Source: JBOFSQ01 sp051651625 (GTDB lineage Bacteria > Planctomycetota > Planctomycetia > Pirellulales > Thermoguttaceae). Taken from it: a stretch of 64,000 bases of DNA. The DNA lies in NCBI GenBank assembly GCA_051651625.1, contig JBOFSQ010000103.1, positions 62,001 through 126,000 of the forward strand, read 5' to 3'. The notes beneath the pieces are model-generated. The model ran no database searches. It was not told the DNA's origin and was given only the letters and a program-made list of their open reading frames with translations. Below, in pieces: positions 45,463 to 52,916 of this stretch (positions are counted from its first letter, which is position 1; every line of letters begins with the position of its first letter). The translations under genes and the position numbers were made by a program.

Positions 45463-46539
45463 ATGCAAACCAAACAACTCTCGCTTCTCGACCGTTATTT
45501 GACGTGGTGGATATTCCTTGCGATGTCGCTTGGAGTGTTGATCGGCTGGGGTTTTAGCGGCGTGACTTCCCTCATCAATTCGATGCAGGTCGGCACGACG
45601 AACGTCCCCATCGCTATCGGGCTGATACTGATGATGTATCCGCCGCTGGCGAAGGTCAAGTACGAAGAACTCGGTCGCGTTTTCACTAACGCGAAAGTGC
45701 TTCTGCTTTCGCTGTTTCAAAACTGGGTTGTCGGACCGGTGCTGATGTTTACGCTTGCGGTTGTCTTTTTGCCCGACAGACACGACTTGATGGTCGGACT
45801 CATTCTCATCGGACTGGCGCGGTGTATTGCGATGGTGATCGTTTGGAACGATTTGGCAGACGGCGACACCGAGTATTGTGCCGGATTGGTGGCGTTCAAC
45901 TCAATTTTTCAAATACTGTTTTTCTCGGTGTATGCGTGGTTCTTTATCACGCTTCTGCCGCAGTGGCTCGGCTGGGACGCTGCCGCCGTCAACATCTCGA
46001 TGCGTGACATTGCCGAGAGCGTTTTCATTTATCTCGGCATTCCGTTTGTCGCGGGGATGCTGTCGCGCTTCATCGGTCTGCGGTGTTTCGGGAAGGAGTG
46101 GTACGAAAAAGTCTTCATTCCGCGCATCGCTCCGGTGACGCTCATCGCGCTTTTGCTGACGATTGTGGTGATGTTTTCGCTCAAGGGCGAATACATCGTG
46201 AAGCTGCCGCTCGACGTTGTACGGGTTGCGATTCCGCTTTGTCTCTACTTTGTGATTATGTTTTGTCTGTCGTTTGTGATGTCGAAAAAAGCTGGCGCGA
46301 CGTATCCGCAAACGGCAACGCTCAGCTTCACAGCGGCGTCGAACAACTTTGAACTTGCAATCGCCGTAGCGGTTGCGGTTTTTGGGTTAAGCAGCGATCA
46401 GGCGTTTGCGGCGGTAATCGGCCCGCTTGTGGAGGTGCCGATGCTCATCGTACTGGTCGGTGTGGCGTTGCGATGGAGATCGTGGTGGGCAGACGAGAAG
46501 ATTTCATCCAATGCACATCGAGAAATCACAAAAACTTGA
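45463..46539 (+). CDS. acr3: ACR3-family arsenite efflux permease
   Basis: The product has 358 residues and ten membrane segments. The ACR3 hallmark GLARCIAMVIVWN contains the essential Cys of helix 4; LMMYPPLAKVKYEELG and TLSFTAASNNFELAIAVA are further conserved blocks, the latter with the conserved Glu. It expels arsenite (and in some cases antimonite) made by ArsC using the proton gradient. No good ribosome site precedes the ATG; the upstream 140 bp are repeats, so the original leader may have been altered. This is the main inorganic arsenite pump of the island. Confidence 0.95.
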   Translation: MQTKQLSLLDRYLTWWIFLAMSLGVLIGWGFSGVTSLINSMQVGTTNVPIAIGLILMMYPPLAKVKYEELGRVFTNAKVLLLSLFQNWVVGPVLMFTLAVVFLPDRHDLMVGLILIGLARCIAMVIVWNDLADGDTEYCAGLVAFNSIFQILFFSVYAWFFITLLPQWLGWDAAAVNISMRDIAESVFIYLGIPFVAGMLSRFIGLRCFGKEWYEKVFIPRIAPVTLIALLLTIVVMFSLKGEYIVKLPLDVVRVAIPLCLYFVIMFCLSFVMSKKAGATYPQTATLSFTAASNNFELAIAVAVAVFGLSSDQAFAAVIGPLVEVPMLIVLVGVALRWRSWWADEKISSNAHREITKT

Positions 46540-46543
46540 CAAG

Positions 46544-47239
46544 ATGACAAAACAAAACAAAAAGTGTACCGTTTCAAAAGTCGGTGAGACCTCTGCTGGC
46601 TATGCGCAGTGGCTCGGTGAGCTGAAGAGCCGGATTGATTCTGCGCAGCAGCGTGCTGTACAGACGGTCAATCTTGGATTGATAACTCTGTACTGGGAAA
46701 TCGGTCGTGAGATTCTCGACCGGCAGAGAAAGCACGGGTGGGGAGCCAAAATCATCGACCGGCTTGCGCTCGATTTGCAGCAGGCGTTTCCCGAAATGAA
46801 AGGGTTTTCACGCACAAATCTGATGTACATTCGTGCATTTGCGGACGCTTGGCCTGATCCGCAAATTGTCCAACAGCTTGTTGGACAATTGCCGTGGGGG
46901 CATAATCTCGTACTGCTCACAAAGCTCAAAGAGCCGGAAAGTCGCATCGCCTATGCCAAGTTGTTGTTGGAGCAAGGCTGGTCGCGCAACGCACTGGTGC
47001 ATCACATCGAAATGGACACCGCCAAACGCATCGGCAAGTCGCAAACGAATTTTTCTGTGGCACTTCCCAAGGCGATTTCCGATCTCGCGCAAGAGGCGAT
47101 GAAAGACCCGTACAAACTGGACTTTCTCGGACTGGGAAAAGAGGCAGTAAGCGTTCACGGATTTTGCGTTTACGAGCAGTTCTTTTTTTCACACGGAGGC
47201 ACAAAGGCACGGAGAGGAATGAAGTTTGAAAACTTGTAA
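46544..47239 (+). pseudogene. Truncated YhcG/DUF1016 PDDEXK-nuclease family gene
   Basis: The native part runs from the ATG at 46544 to 47146. It contains the DUF1016 N-terminal domain: LITLYWEIGREILDRQ, HGWGAKIIDRLALDLQQ and LPWGHNLVLLTKLK, then DPYKLDFLGLGKEA. In intact relatives this last motif leads into the PDDEXK nuclease domain of about 150 residues. Here element III begins at 47147 and the frame runs into repeat DNA, ending at 47239 with an unrelated tail. The nuclease domain is absent, so the gene is broken. It starts 4 bp after acr3 and has no likely link to arsenic. Confidence 0.88.
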
Positions 47240-47377
47240 CGGTTCATGATTCACATGGCTTCGTGCGCAAAAAAAGAACTGCCAACAATGAATGAGGACT
47301 CATCTCCTCTCCGTGCCTTTGTGTGAGAAAAATGAACTGCCAATCGACGACGCTACTTGCAAACCGTGAACGGATAC
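47147..47377. repeat. Element III copy 2, truncating the YhcG gene
   Basis: GTAAGCGTTCACGGATT at the left and AAACCGTGAACGGATAC at the right are inverted ends. Inside are CACACGGAGGCACAAAGG and, inverted, CCGTGCCTTTGTGTGAG. The plan is the same as 23364-23563. Confidence 0.88.
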
Positions 47378-47405
47378 CACCAACCCAACACACAGGAGAA
47401 CCTCA

Positions 47406-47639
47406 ATGAAACACGTTCAAGTTCTAGGAACGGGCTGTGCGAAGTGCAACAAGCTGGCGACGCTGGCGGCGGAAGTTGCGGCGCAGGAGAAGATCGAAAT
47501 CAATCTCGAAAAAGTTACCGACATCGGCAAAATCATGTCGTTCGGCGTGATGGTCACGCCTGCGCTCGTCGTCGATGGCAAGGTGACGTGTTCGGGGAAT
47601 CTGCCAAGCACAACCCAACTCGCGGAGATGCTGCGATGA
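47406..47639 (+). CDS. arsE: Small thioredoxin-like protein, ArsE-type
   Basis: The product has 77 residues. It is a minimal thioredoxin fold of the TM0996/MTH895 group: VQVLGTGCAKCNKLATLAAE carries the redox C-A-K-C, and VMVTPALVVDGKV the cis-proline (TPA). CACAGGAG lies upstream. In ArsEFG operons a small thioredoxin-like ArsE and ArsF are needed for reduction of nitro-aromatic arsenicals, and ArsG exports the product; that assignment here rests on context with 49100 and 54504. Its stop overlaps the next start (ATGA). In the presumed ancestral order the next gene would have been arsF. Confidence 0.82.
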   Translation: MKHVQVLGTGCAKCNKLATLAAEVAAQEKIEINLEKVTDIGKIMSFGVMVTPALVVDGKVTCSGNLPSTTQLAEMLR

Positions 47640-47720
47640 ACGATAATGTTTTGACTCGTGCAAAGCAAGTGTTAACATTGCTGCTGCTCGCGTTTGCAGG
47701 CGTGACGTTAGCGGTGCAAG
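47478..47720 (+). repeat. 243-bp direct repeat, left copy
   Basis: It covers the 3' two thirds of arsE and the first 28 codons of the ankyrin gene. It matches 48942-49184 over exactly 243 bp with about five mismatches by eye and no gaps. Confidence 0.95.
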
Positions 47721-48835
47721 AAAGTTTATCTCCACACACGGAAATGGAGATCGATAAGTTTTGTGCCAAGTACGGAACAAATGTAGAGTGGTGTAATGAC
47801 AGTGGTGAAACGCTCCTTCACATTGCGGTAATGGAAAAAAACATTGGCGTTGTTCGATTTCTTATCGAAAAAGGAGCCAACATTAACGCAGAGGCGACGG
47901 GAGATGAGTGGACTGGAGGCTGGAATGCTGGTTACACACCGCTCCACTACGCTGCCAGGTTCAACAGAAACCTCGAAATCCTCAAGTTGCTCATCGAAAA
48001 AGGAGCCGACTGGAAACTCCTTGGCTGGAGTCCGCTTCACGTTGCGGTTGTGAAGGAAAGTATATGCGATGTTCAGAGGCTATTGGATGATGGAGAAAAT
48101 GTTTCTGTCCAAGATCAAAATGGACGAACGCCGCTCCATCTCGCCGTCGAGTGGAATAACAACATTGACATCATTAAGCTACTCATCGACAAGGGGGCTG
48201 GTGACAACGCCAAAAGTGTCGGTAGTACAACACTGCTCCACATCGCTGCCGCTCGGCGCGATATAAATCTCGATGTCATCAAACTACTCATCGCAAAGGG
48301 GGCCGATGTCAATGCGAGAGATTGCTATGTTAGAACGCCGCTCCACATCGCCGCCGGGTGCGGTACCAATCCTGACGTTATCAAAGTGCTCATTGATAAT
48401 GGTGCCGATGTCAACGCAAACTATGGTGCTCAAGCACCGCTCTACTACGCCGCTTCGGGCAATACAAATCCTGACATTATCAAAGTGCTCATTGATAACG
48501 GTGCTGATGTCAACGCAAAAATTAGCGGCAGCCTTGGTACAACACCGCTCCACGCCGCTGCCATGAGTAATCGAAACCCAGACATCATCAAACTGCTCAT
48601 TGATAAAGGAGCCGACATAAGCGCACAGTCCACTTATGGTACTCCGCTCCACGCCGCCGTTTTGCGCAGCAATAAGTTCAACAACAATCTTGGTGTCATC
48701 GAAGCACTCATCGGCAATGGAGCAGATGGCAATGCAAAAGATAGTAAAGGACGCACTCCGCTCGACATAGCAAAAGAAAATAAAAATACGCCGATGGCGG
48801 TTATTGAGATTCTTTCTAACCAAAAACGGAAATAA
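47636..48835 (+). CDS. Exported or anchored ankyrin-repeat protein with an ArsF-type leader
   Basis: The product has 399 residues, starting at the ATG that overlaps the arsE stop. Residues 1-28 (a hydrophobic signal, VLTLLLLAFAGVTLAVQ) are the same as the ArsF leader at 49100 but for one residue. From residue 50 on there are about nine to ten ankyrin units of the TPLHxAA...DIIKLLIDKGADVNA type. The repeats carry no arsenic-related motif. It lies between arsE and arsF and is bracketed by a 243-bp duplication, so the repeat domain has apparently been captured behind the arsF leader. Targeting to the periplasm or membrane is inferred from the leader. Partner unknown. Confidence 0.85.
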   Translation: MNDNVLTRAKQVLTLLLLAFAGVTLAVQESLSPHTEMEIDKFCAKYGTNVEWCNDSGETLLHIAVMEKNIGVVRFLIEKGANINAEATGDEWTGGWNAGYTPLHYAARFNRNLEILKLLIEKGADWKLLGWSPLHVAVVKESICDVQRLLDDGENVSVQDQNGRTPLHLAVEWNNNIDIIKLLIDKGAGDNAKSVGSTTLLHIAAARRDINLDVIKLLIAKGADVNARDCYVRTPLHIAAGCGTNPDVIKVLIDNGADVNANYGAQAPLYYAASGNTNPDIIKVLIDNGADVNAKISGSLGTTPLHAAAMSNRNPDIIKLLIDKGADISAQSTYGTPLHAAVLRSNKFNNNLGVIEALIGNGADGNAKDSKGRTPLDIAKENKNTPMAVIEILSNQKRK

Positions 48836-48866
48836 AATCAGCCATAAACTGATACCACAAAAAACA

Positions 48867-49103
48867 ATGTCTATCCTCTCAAACCTCCTGCCAAAGTTAC
48901 TGTGGCGACACTCGGCGGCGGCGACGCAAGTAGCAGACTTTGCGGCGCAGGAGAAGATCGAAATCAAGCTCGAAAAAGTGACCGACATCGGCAAAATCAT
49001 GTCGTTTGGCGTGATGGTCACGCCTGCGCTCGTCGTCGATGGCAAGGTGAAGTGTTCGGGGAATCTGCCAAGCACAACCCAACTCGCGGAGATGCTGCGA
49101 TGA
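48867..49103 (+). pseudogene. Second arsE copy without its CxxC
   Basis: The open frame (78 codons from the ATG at 48867) matches arsE from residue about 25 to the end, starting at 48942. The 5' part is replaced by unrelated sequence (MSILSNLLPKLLWRHSAAAT), so the CAKC redox motif is lost; VTPALVVDGKVKCSGN remains. It retains an ATGA overlap with arsF. It may still act in translational coupling of arsF but cannot work as a dithiol redox protein. Confidence 0.85.
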
Positions 49104-49184
49104 GCGATAATGTTTTGACTCGTGCAAAGCAAGTGTTAACATTGCTGCTGCTCGCGTTTGCAGGCGTGACGTTAGCGGTGCAAG
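48942..49184 (+). repeat. 243-bp direct repeat, right copy
   Basis: It covers the 3' part of the arsE copy and the first 28 codons of arsF. See the left copy at 47478. Confidence 0.95.
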
Positions 49185-49636
49185 TCTCGAAAGAGTTTCG
49201 CACGATTGAGCCAGTTCGGCTACGCGATGGACTCAACGTACTTTGTACACACGCGACCGTTCGGTGCCCGACGTGTCTCACCATCGAACGGTTGACACAC
49301 AATCTTCTCGAAACGGAGTTCGCCGCCGACCTCGCTGCTGGTACGCTCTCGGTTAGCGACGTAAACTACGAAGATGCGTCGATGAACGATCTGGCGGCGC
49401 GATTTGGAATCGCCACCGCGAGCGTTGTTCTCGTGCGCGTGACGGACGGCGAAATTGTCGGCGGCAAAAATCTTGCAAACGAATCGTGGAAACTCTACAC
49501 CGACGAACCCGCGTTCTGCGAGATGCTCCGCCGAGAAATCGTCGCCGCCCGCGACGGCAACTTTACTTCGCAAGAAAGAACCAGCGAAGAGATGATCTTC
49601 GATGACGACGACAGCGACAGCATTGTCATTCCGTAA
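49100..49636 (+). CDS. arsF: Exported thioredoxin-fold protein, ArsF-type
   Basis: The product has 178 residues, with the start overlapping the arsE-copy stop (ATGA). After the hydrophobic leader (about 1-28) comes an unusual thioredoxin fold: CTHATVRCPTCLTIERL carries a C-P-T-C site, then LSVSDVNYEDASMNDLAARFGIATASVVLV, where the normal cis-proline position is not obvious. It ends in an acidic tail (DDDDSDS). This matches the ArsF family, annotated as a subunit of a nitrophenyl-arsenical nitroreductase. It probably delivers electrons across the membrane for reduction of nitro-aromatic arsenicals such as roxarsone(III). The family call is from motif and context. Confidence 0.78.
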   Translation: MSDNVLTRAKQVLTLLLLAFAGVTLAVQVSKEFRTIEPVRLRDGLNVLCTHATVRCPTCLTIERLTHNLLETEFAADLAAGTLSVSDVNYEDASMNDLAARFGIATASVVLVRVTDGEIVGGKNLANESWKLYTDEPAFCEMLRREIVAARDGNFTSQERTSEEMIFDDDDSDSIVIP

Positions 49637-49724
49637 ACCAGTGGACGCTGTGGACTGCGTCCACAATATCCATACCGCCCACCATACCTGTCAATTTTCG
49701 CAACTGTACATTGTTTTTGGGGAG

Positions 49725-49893
49725 CCTCACACAAAGGCGCGAAGGCGCAAAGAAGAATTTTAACGCGGAAAACACGGAAGGACGGAAAGACGCAGAAGTT
49801 CAGCATTCCGCGACTTCCGTTTTTCCGCGTGTTCCGCGTTCTCTCCTCTTCGTGCCTTTGTGCCTTCGTGTGAGAAAAAAGAACCGCCATTGA
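49725..49893. repeat. Element III-like inverted repeat, copy 3
   Basis: CCTCACACAAAGGCGCGAAGG near 49724 and, inverted, CCTTTGTGCCTTCGTGTGAG near 49855 enclose AACACGGAAGGACGG/CCGTTTTTCCGCGTGTT-type arms. It lacks the GTGAACG ends. Confidence 0.8.
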
Positions 49894-49947
49894 ATTATGC
49901 TGTCATGCGAAGCAAGAATGATTACAAAAATTGACCGTATTGGCATA

Positions 49948-50190
49948 TTTGCCCCGACGGGGCAGCCAACTCAATAACCGGCGGTAAGTGCAGCCGCGAT
50001 AGCGGCAAGCGCAACCGCCGGTGACGCGAATGAAAATCAGGTGCGTCTGTAGGACGCTACCAAAACGTTTGAGTCAATCGTGCTGTCGGTAGCGTCCTAC
50101 AGACGCTCGATTTTTGTGATGTCGCTACCGTAAGCTGCGCGGAGTACCGCTTGCATACGGTTATTGAAATTGCTGCCCCGACGGGGCAAA
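49948..50190. repeat. Nested-palindrome element I, copy D
   Basis: Terminal palindromes TGCCCCGACGGGGCA lie at 49950-49964 and 50174-50188, with AATAACCGGCGGTAAG and CTTGCATACGGTTATT arms and GCGTC/GACGC-type hairpins inside. It provides the empty site for the insertion in copy A. 49637-50277 contains this, element III copy 3 and a CGTGAACGGTTAC box just upstream of the next gene. Confidence 0.88.
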
Positions 50191-50277
50191 GACGCCAACG
50201 GCAACGCTGCCAAAGTCCGTGAACGGTTACAATTGACAGACACCTTCCACCCTGTTTACCAGAAAGGAACCACAACG

Positions 50278-50793
50278 ATGAAAACTTTGATGATGTGTTT
50301 TGTGATGATGGTTGCAGCGATGCCGTTTTCGGCTATCGCCGCAGACGCTCCCGACGCGAAGCCGCCGTATTATCTCACCGATGCGGAACTAGACAAATCG
50401 CTCGGCGTAAACGCCGAAACTAAGACGCCCGCGACGTTCGTGTGGGTTGTTTACTTCCACCGCGAACCCGGTTGTGCGACGTGTCAACTTATGTCGAAGA
50501 TGACGCACGAAACTGTTCGCACACACTTCGCAGACACCGTGAAAGAACGCCAAATCGTCTTGCGATACCAAAACTTTGAAGACGCGAAGAACGCGGAGCT
50601 TGTCAAGAAGCTGAAGGTGAAGTCGCCGTCGCTGGCGGTGATTGTGGTGCGTGACGGCAAGATCGTGAAGGCGAAAATTGCCGACCAAATCTGGGCACTC
50701 GCCGCCGACAAAGAAAAGTTCACCGACTACGTTCGCAAAGAGATCGACGTGTACCACCGCGAAACAGTGCCGCCACCACCGCCTCACAAATAG
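50278..50793 (+). CDS. Second exported ArsF-like thioredoxin-fold protein
   Basis: The product has 171 residues. AGAAAGGAA lies before the ATG. The signal peptide is MKTLMMCFVMMVAAMPFSAIA. The core FVWVVYFHREPGCATCQLMSKMTHETVRTHF has a C-A-T-C site, and LRYQNFEDAKNAELVKKLKVKSPSLAVIVV follows, the same order as in the 49100 protein. The C-terminus is proline-rich (PPPPPHK). It is a diverged paralogue of ArsF. Two exported dithiol proteins may form a relay or act on different substrates. It is separated from arsF by repeat elements and has its own leader. Confidence 0.78.
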   Translation: MKTLMMCFVMMVAAMPFSAIAADAPDAKPPYYLTDAELDKSLGVNAETKTPATFVWVVYFHREPGCATCQLMSKMTHETVRTHFADTVKERQIVLRYQNFEDAKNAELVKKLKVKSPSLAVIVVRDGKIVKAKIADQIWALAADKEKFTDYVRKEIDVYHRETVPPPPPHK

Positions 50794-50836
50794 AAGCCGT
50801 ATTGACGGTGGGCGGCGTGTTGACATCACGTTTGAA

Positions 50837-51036
50837 AATCGGAGCGGGAAGCGTAAGCGAGTGACAGAACAACCAGAACGCGAAGCCCCCGAACAAGAAC
50901 GCGAAGCGTAAGCGAGTGCCCGAATCGCCATTGGGCGCAGAACTCGTCATTCCCGCGTAGACGAGAACAACGCAATCCCAATGGCAGGCGGAATGAAGCG
51001 TACTCGCGCAATGACGCAGAACGACCAACCAACGCC
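50837..51036 (+). repeat. 200-bp inverted repeat, left arm
   Basis: It matches the reverse complement of 52378-52578 with few differences. It contains two CGAAGCGTAAGCGAGTG motifs and an AATGGCAGGCGGAAT segment. The two arms bracket about 1.3 kb with one Cys-rich gene. The rest of 50794-51402 shows no other gene. Confidence 0.9.
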
Positions 51037-51402
51037 AAACAGCGTCATTGCGGCGGCTCGCCGCTTCGCGGCACAGGAATACTGCCCGCCTTCATTCCGC
51101 CTGCCATTATTGTCCGCCATAAAGTGGAGCGTATTGACTGCCTTGCCCTACGTTTACCGAACATGTCTAGTGAAATTGGGGCGAGACCAAATTGTTAAGA
51201 TGGGGGGCTTGCGTAAACTGCGGGGGGGGTAAAATCTCGCGTGGCTTGAGGGTTCGGCGAAACTTTGCTGATTATAGCGTATGCTGCGTTATGGCGGCGG
51301 GTTGACAAAGCCCTTACCAAAAAACGAGCAGTCTTCTTGGACGGCGCGGTGCCGTTCGTGTGAGGCAGTTCAAGTGTTCCACCTGTAATGAGAGGAAAAG
51401 AG

Positions 51403-51870
51403 ATGACGAGAACCCTTTGTGTGCTGGCAGCGGCTGCTGCCTTGTGTGTCTGTGTGGCGAGCGTTTCGGCACAGGAACCTACGATGGCTCCGGGACCGGG
51501 TCACGTTCATGGTCACGGTCACGCTGTTCCGAGTGCCCCGTGCTCGTGTGGCGTTCCGGCTATGCGCTGCAATGGTTGTGTGCGTCGCTGCTGCGCGCCT
51601 GCCTGTTGTGCGTGTACGCCAGCCGATGTGTACTGTGATGGCTGCGCGCCTCGTTGCTGCGCCCCTGTCTGTGCGCCAGAACCATGCTGCGATTATCCGG
51701 TTGGGCACTGCGGTCCCAGCGTGTATCGCGGCTGCGCGCCAGCGTATTCATGCTATCCGTACCGTGGTGCCAGTGTGCGTCGCGGCTGCGCGCCAGCGTA
51801 TGGTTATGGCTATCCGGCTTACCGTACCTATCGCCCGCGTCATGGCTATCATGCTGGTTACTGCTACTAA
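51403..51870 (+). CDS. Exported Cys/His/Tyr-rich protein
   Basis: The product has 155 residues from the ATG at 51403, with GAGAGGAAAAG upstream. After the signal peptide (MTRTLCVLAAAAALCVCVASVSA) comes a His/Gly run (GHVHGHGHA). A body with 21 cysteines follows, arranged in C-x-C, C-C and C-x2-C patterns (RRCCAPACCACTP, DGCAPRCCAPVC), then imperfect repeats of (R/Y)RGCAPAY and a Tyr-rich end. No known fold is recognised. Such composition suggests binding of soft metals or heavy disulfide cross-linking outside the cytoplasm. The placement between long inverted repeats and within an ars island favours metal binding; alternatively it is a structural surface protein. Confidence 0.75.
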   Translation: MTRTLCVLAAAAALCVCVASVSAQEPTMAPGPGHVHGHGHAVPSAPCSCGVPAMRCNGCVRRCCAPACCACTPADVYCDGCAPRCCAPVCAPEPCCDYPVGHCGPSVYRGCAPAYSCYPYRGASVRRGCAPAYGYGYPAYRTYRPRHGYHAGYCY

Positions 51871-51914
51871 CCAGTAAGTAGTTTGCGAGTCTGGGTTAAC
51901 TCCCTGCGAGTCTC

Positions 51915-51942
51915 GTAGGGGCAGTTCTTGAACTGCCCCTAC
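51915..51942. terminator. Strong hairpin after the Cys-rich gene
   Basis: GTAGGGGCAGTTC (51915-51927) pairs perfectly with 51930-51942 around a 2-nt loop. No T run follows. It may be a terminator or a member of a known class of short palindromic repeats. Confidence 0.5.
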
Positions 51943-52377
51943 AGGCGTTTAATTTACCATCGCTGGTGATTACAATCTTCTTCTGTGATGCGGGCCCGGG
52001 CAGGTGTCCCCACGCAAGCCTAACGATGCCGCAGGCTGGGATAGAACGCACCTTTGGTGTTTTGATTCGATGCGACGTGTGCAATCGTGTTGTTGATGCT
52101 TTCGCGTTCCGCCGCGCCGAATGACGAAACTCTGCGTCGAATGGCGATTCTGCCACTCGCTTACGCTTCCCGCTCCGATTCTCTGCTACGACGTCAACAC
52201 GCATTCTATTCGGATGGATTCCTGCTCCGCAGGAATGACGGTGATGTTGGAATGGCGGACGAGAATCGTCAGAGAACGGTTTAATGAAAGGCGATGAGCG
52301 ACGGTGGGCATTCTACCGCAGTCTAAATGGGCGTCAATCGCGGGCGAGGAAGTTGTCGTGTTGTGCTGGTGTAGTTT

Positions 52378-52578
52378 GGCGTCGATTGGTCGTTCTGCGT
52401 CATTGCGCGAGTACACCTCATTCCGCCTGCCATTGGGAGTTCGTCATTCTCGTCTACGCGGGAATGATGAGTTCTGCGCCCAATGGCGATTCGGGCACTC
52501 GCTTACGCTTCGCGTTCTTGTTCGGGGGCTTCGCGTTCTGGTTGTTCTTGTCACTCGCTTACGCTTCCCGCTCCGATT
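52378..52578 (-). repeat. 200-bp inverted repeat, right arm
   Basis: Reverse complement of 50837-51036. The segment before it (about 52100-52260) carries another CACTCGCTTACGCTTC motif and a GGATTCCTGC/GCAGGAAT hairpin. No gene was seen in 51871-52916. Confidence 0.9.
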
Positions 52579-52642
52579 CACCGCACGAAGTTAACACGAA
52601 TTATAGTAAGCGTTCACGGTTGATTTCGGTTGTCGCACGCAT

Positions 52643-52833
52643 AACAGCCCGAAACTTCGCTCCGCTACGTTTCGGGCTGTTGTTGGGAAGAATATCTGTA
52701 GAAAAGCGAACACCAAAAACCGACATTGCCCGTAGGGCATCAACAATTCGCGTGTGAAGATTGTGAATGCCCTATCGGGCAAACGGATTTTGTTTTTGGT
52801 CTCGTTTCTACAGATATGCATGCCCTACGGGCA
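52643..52833. repeat. Hairpins and inverted repeat upstream of the ORF6N gene
   Basis: A 13-bp perfect stem AACAGCCCGAAAC (52643-52655 with 52669-52681) is followed by inverted arms ATATCTGTAGAAA...CCAAAAAC (52692-52720) and GTTTTTGGT...TTTCTACAGATAT (52792-52817). Three TGCCCkwnsGGGCA-type palindromes lie in and after the loop (52727, 52768, 52820). Confidence 0.75.
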
Positions 52834-52916
52834 AAGAAGACATCACCACCGTTCGTCGCAAGCAATGGCACGAATGTTCACGCTATCGCGTACAAAGTCA
52901 ACGCGGGTAAAAAAGC

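Noticed and set aside
47357..47638. Upstream extension of the ankyrin frame to 47357
   Set aside because: It would overlap arsE out of frame; the ATGA start at 47636 and the shared ArsF leader fix the true start.
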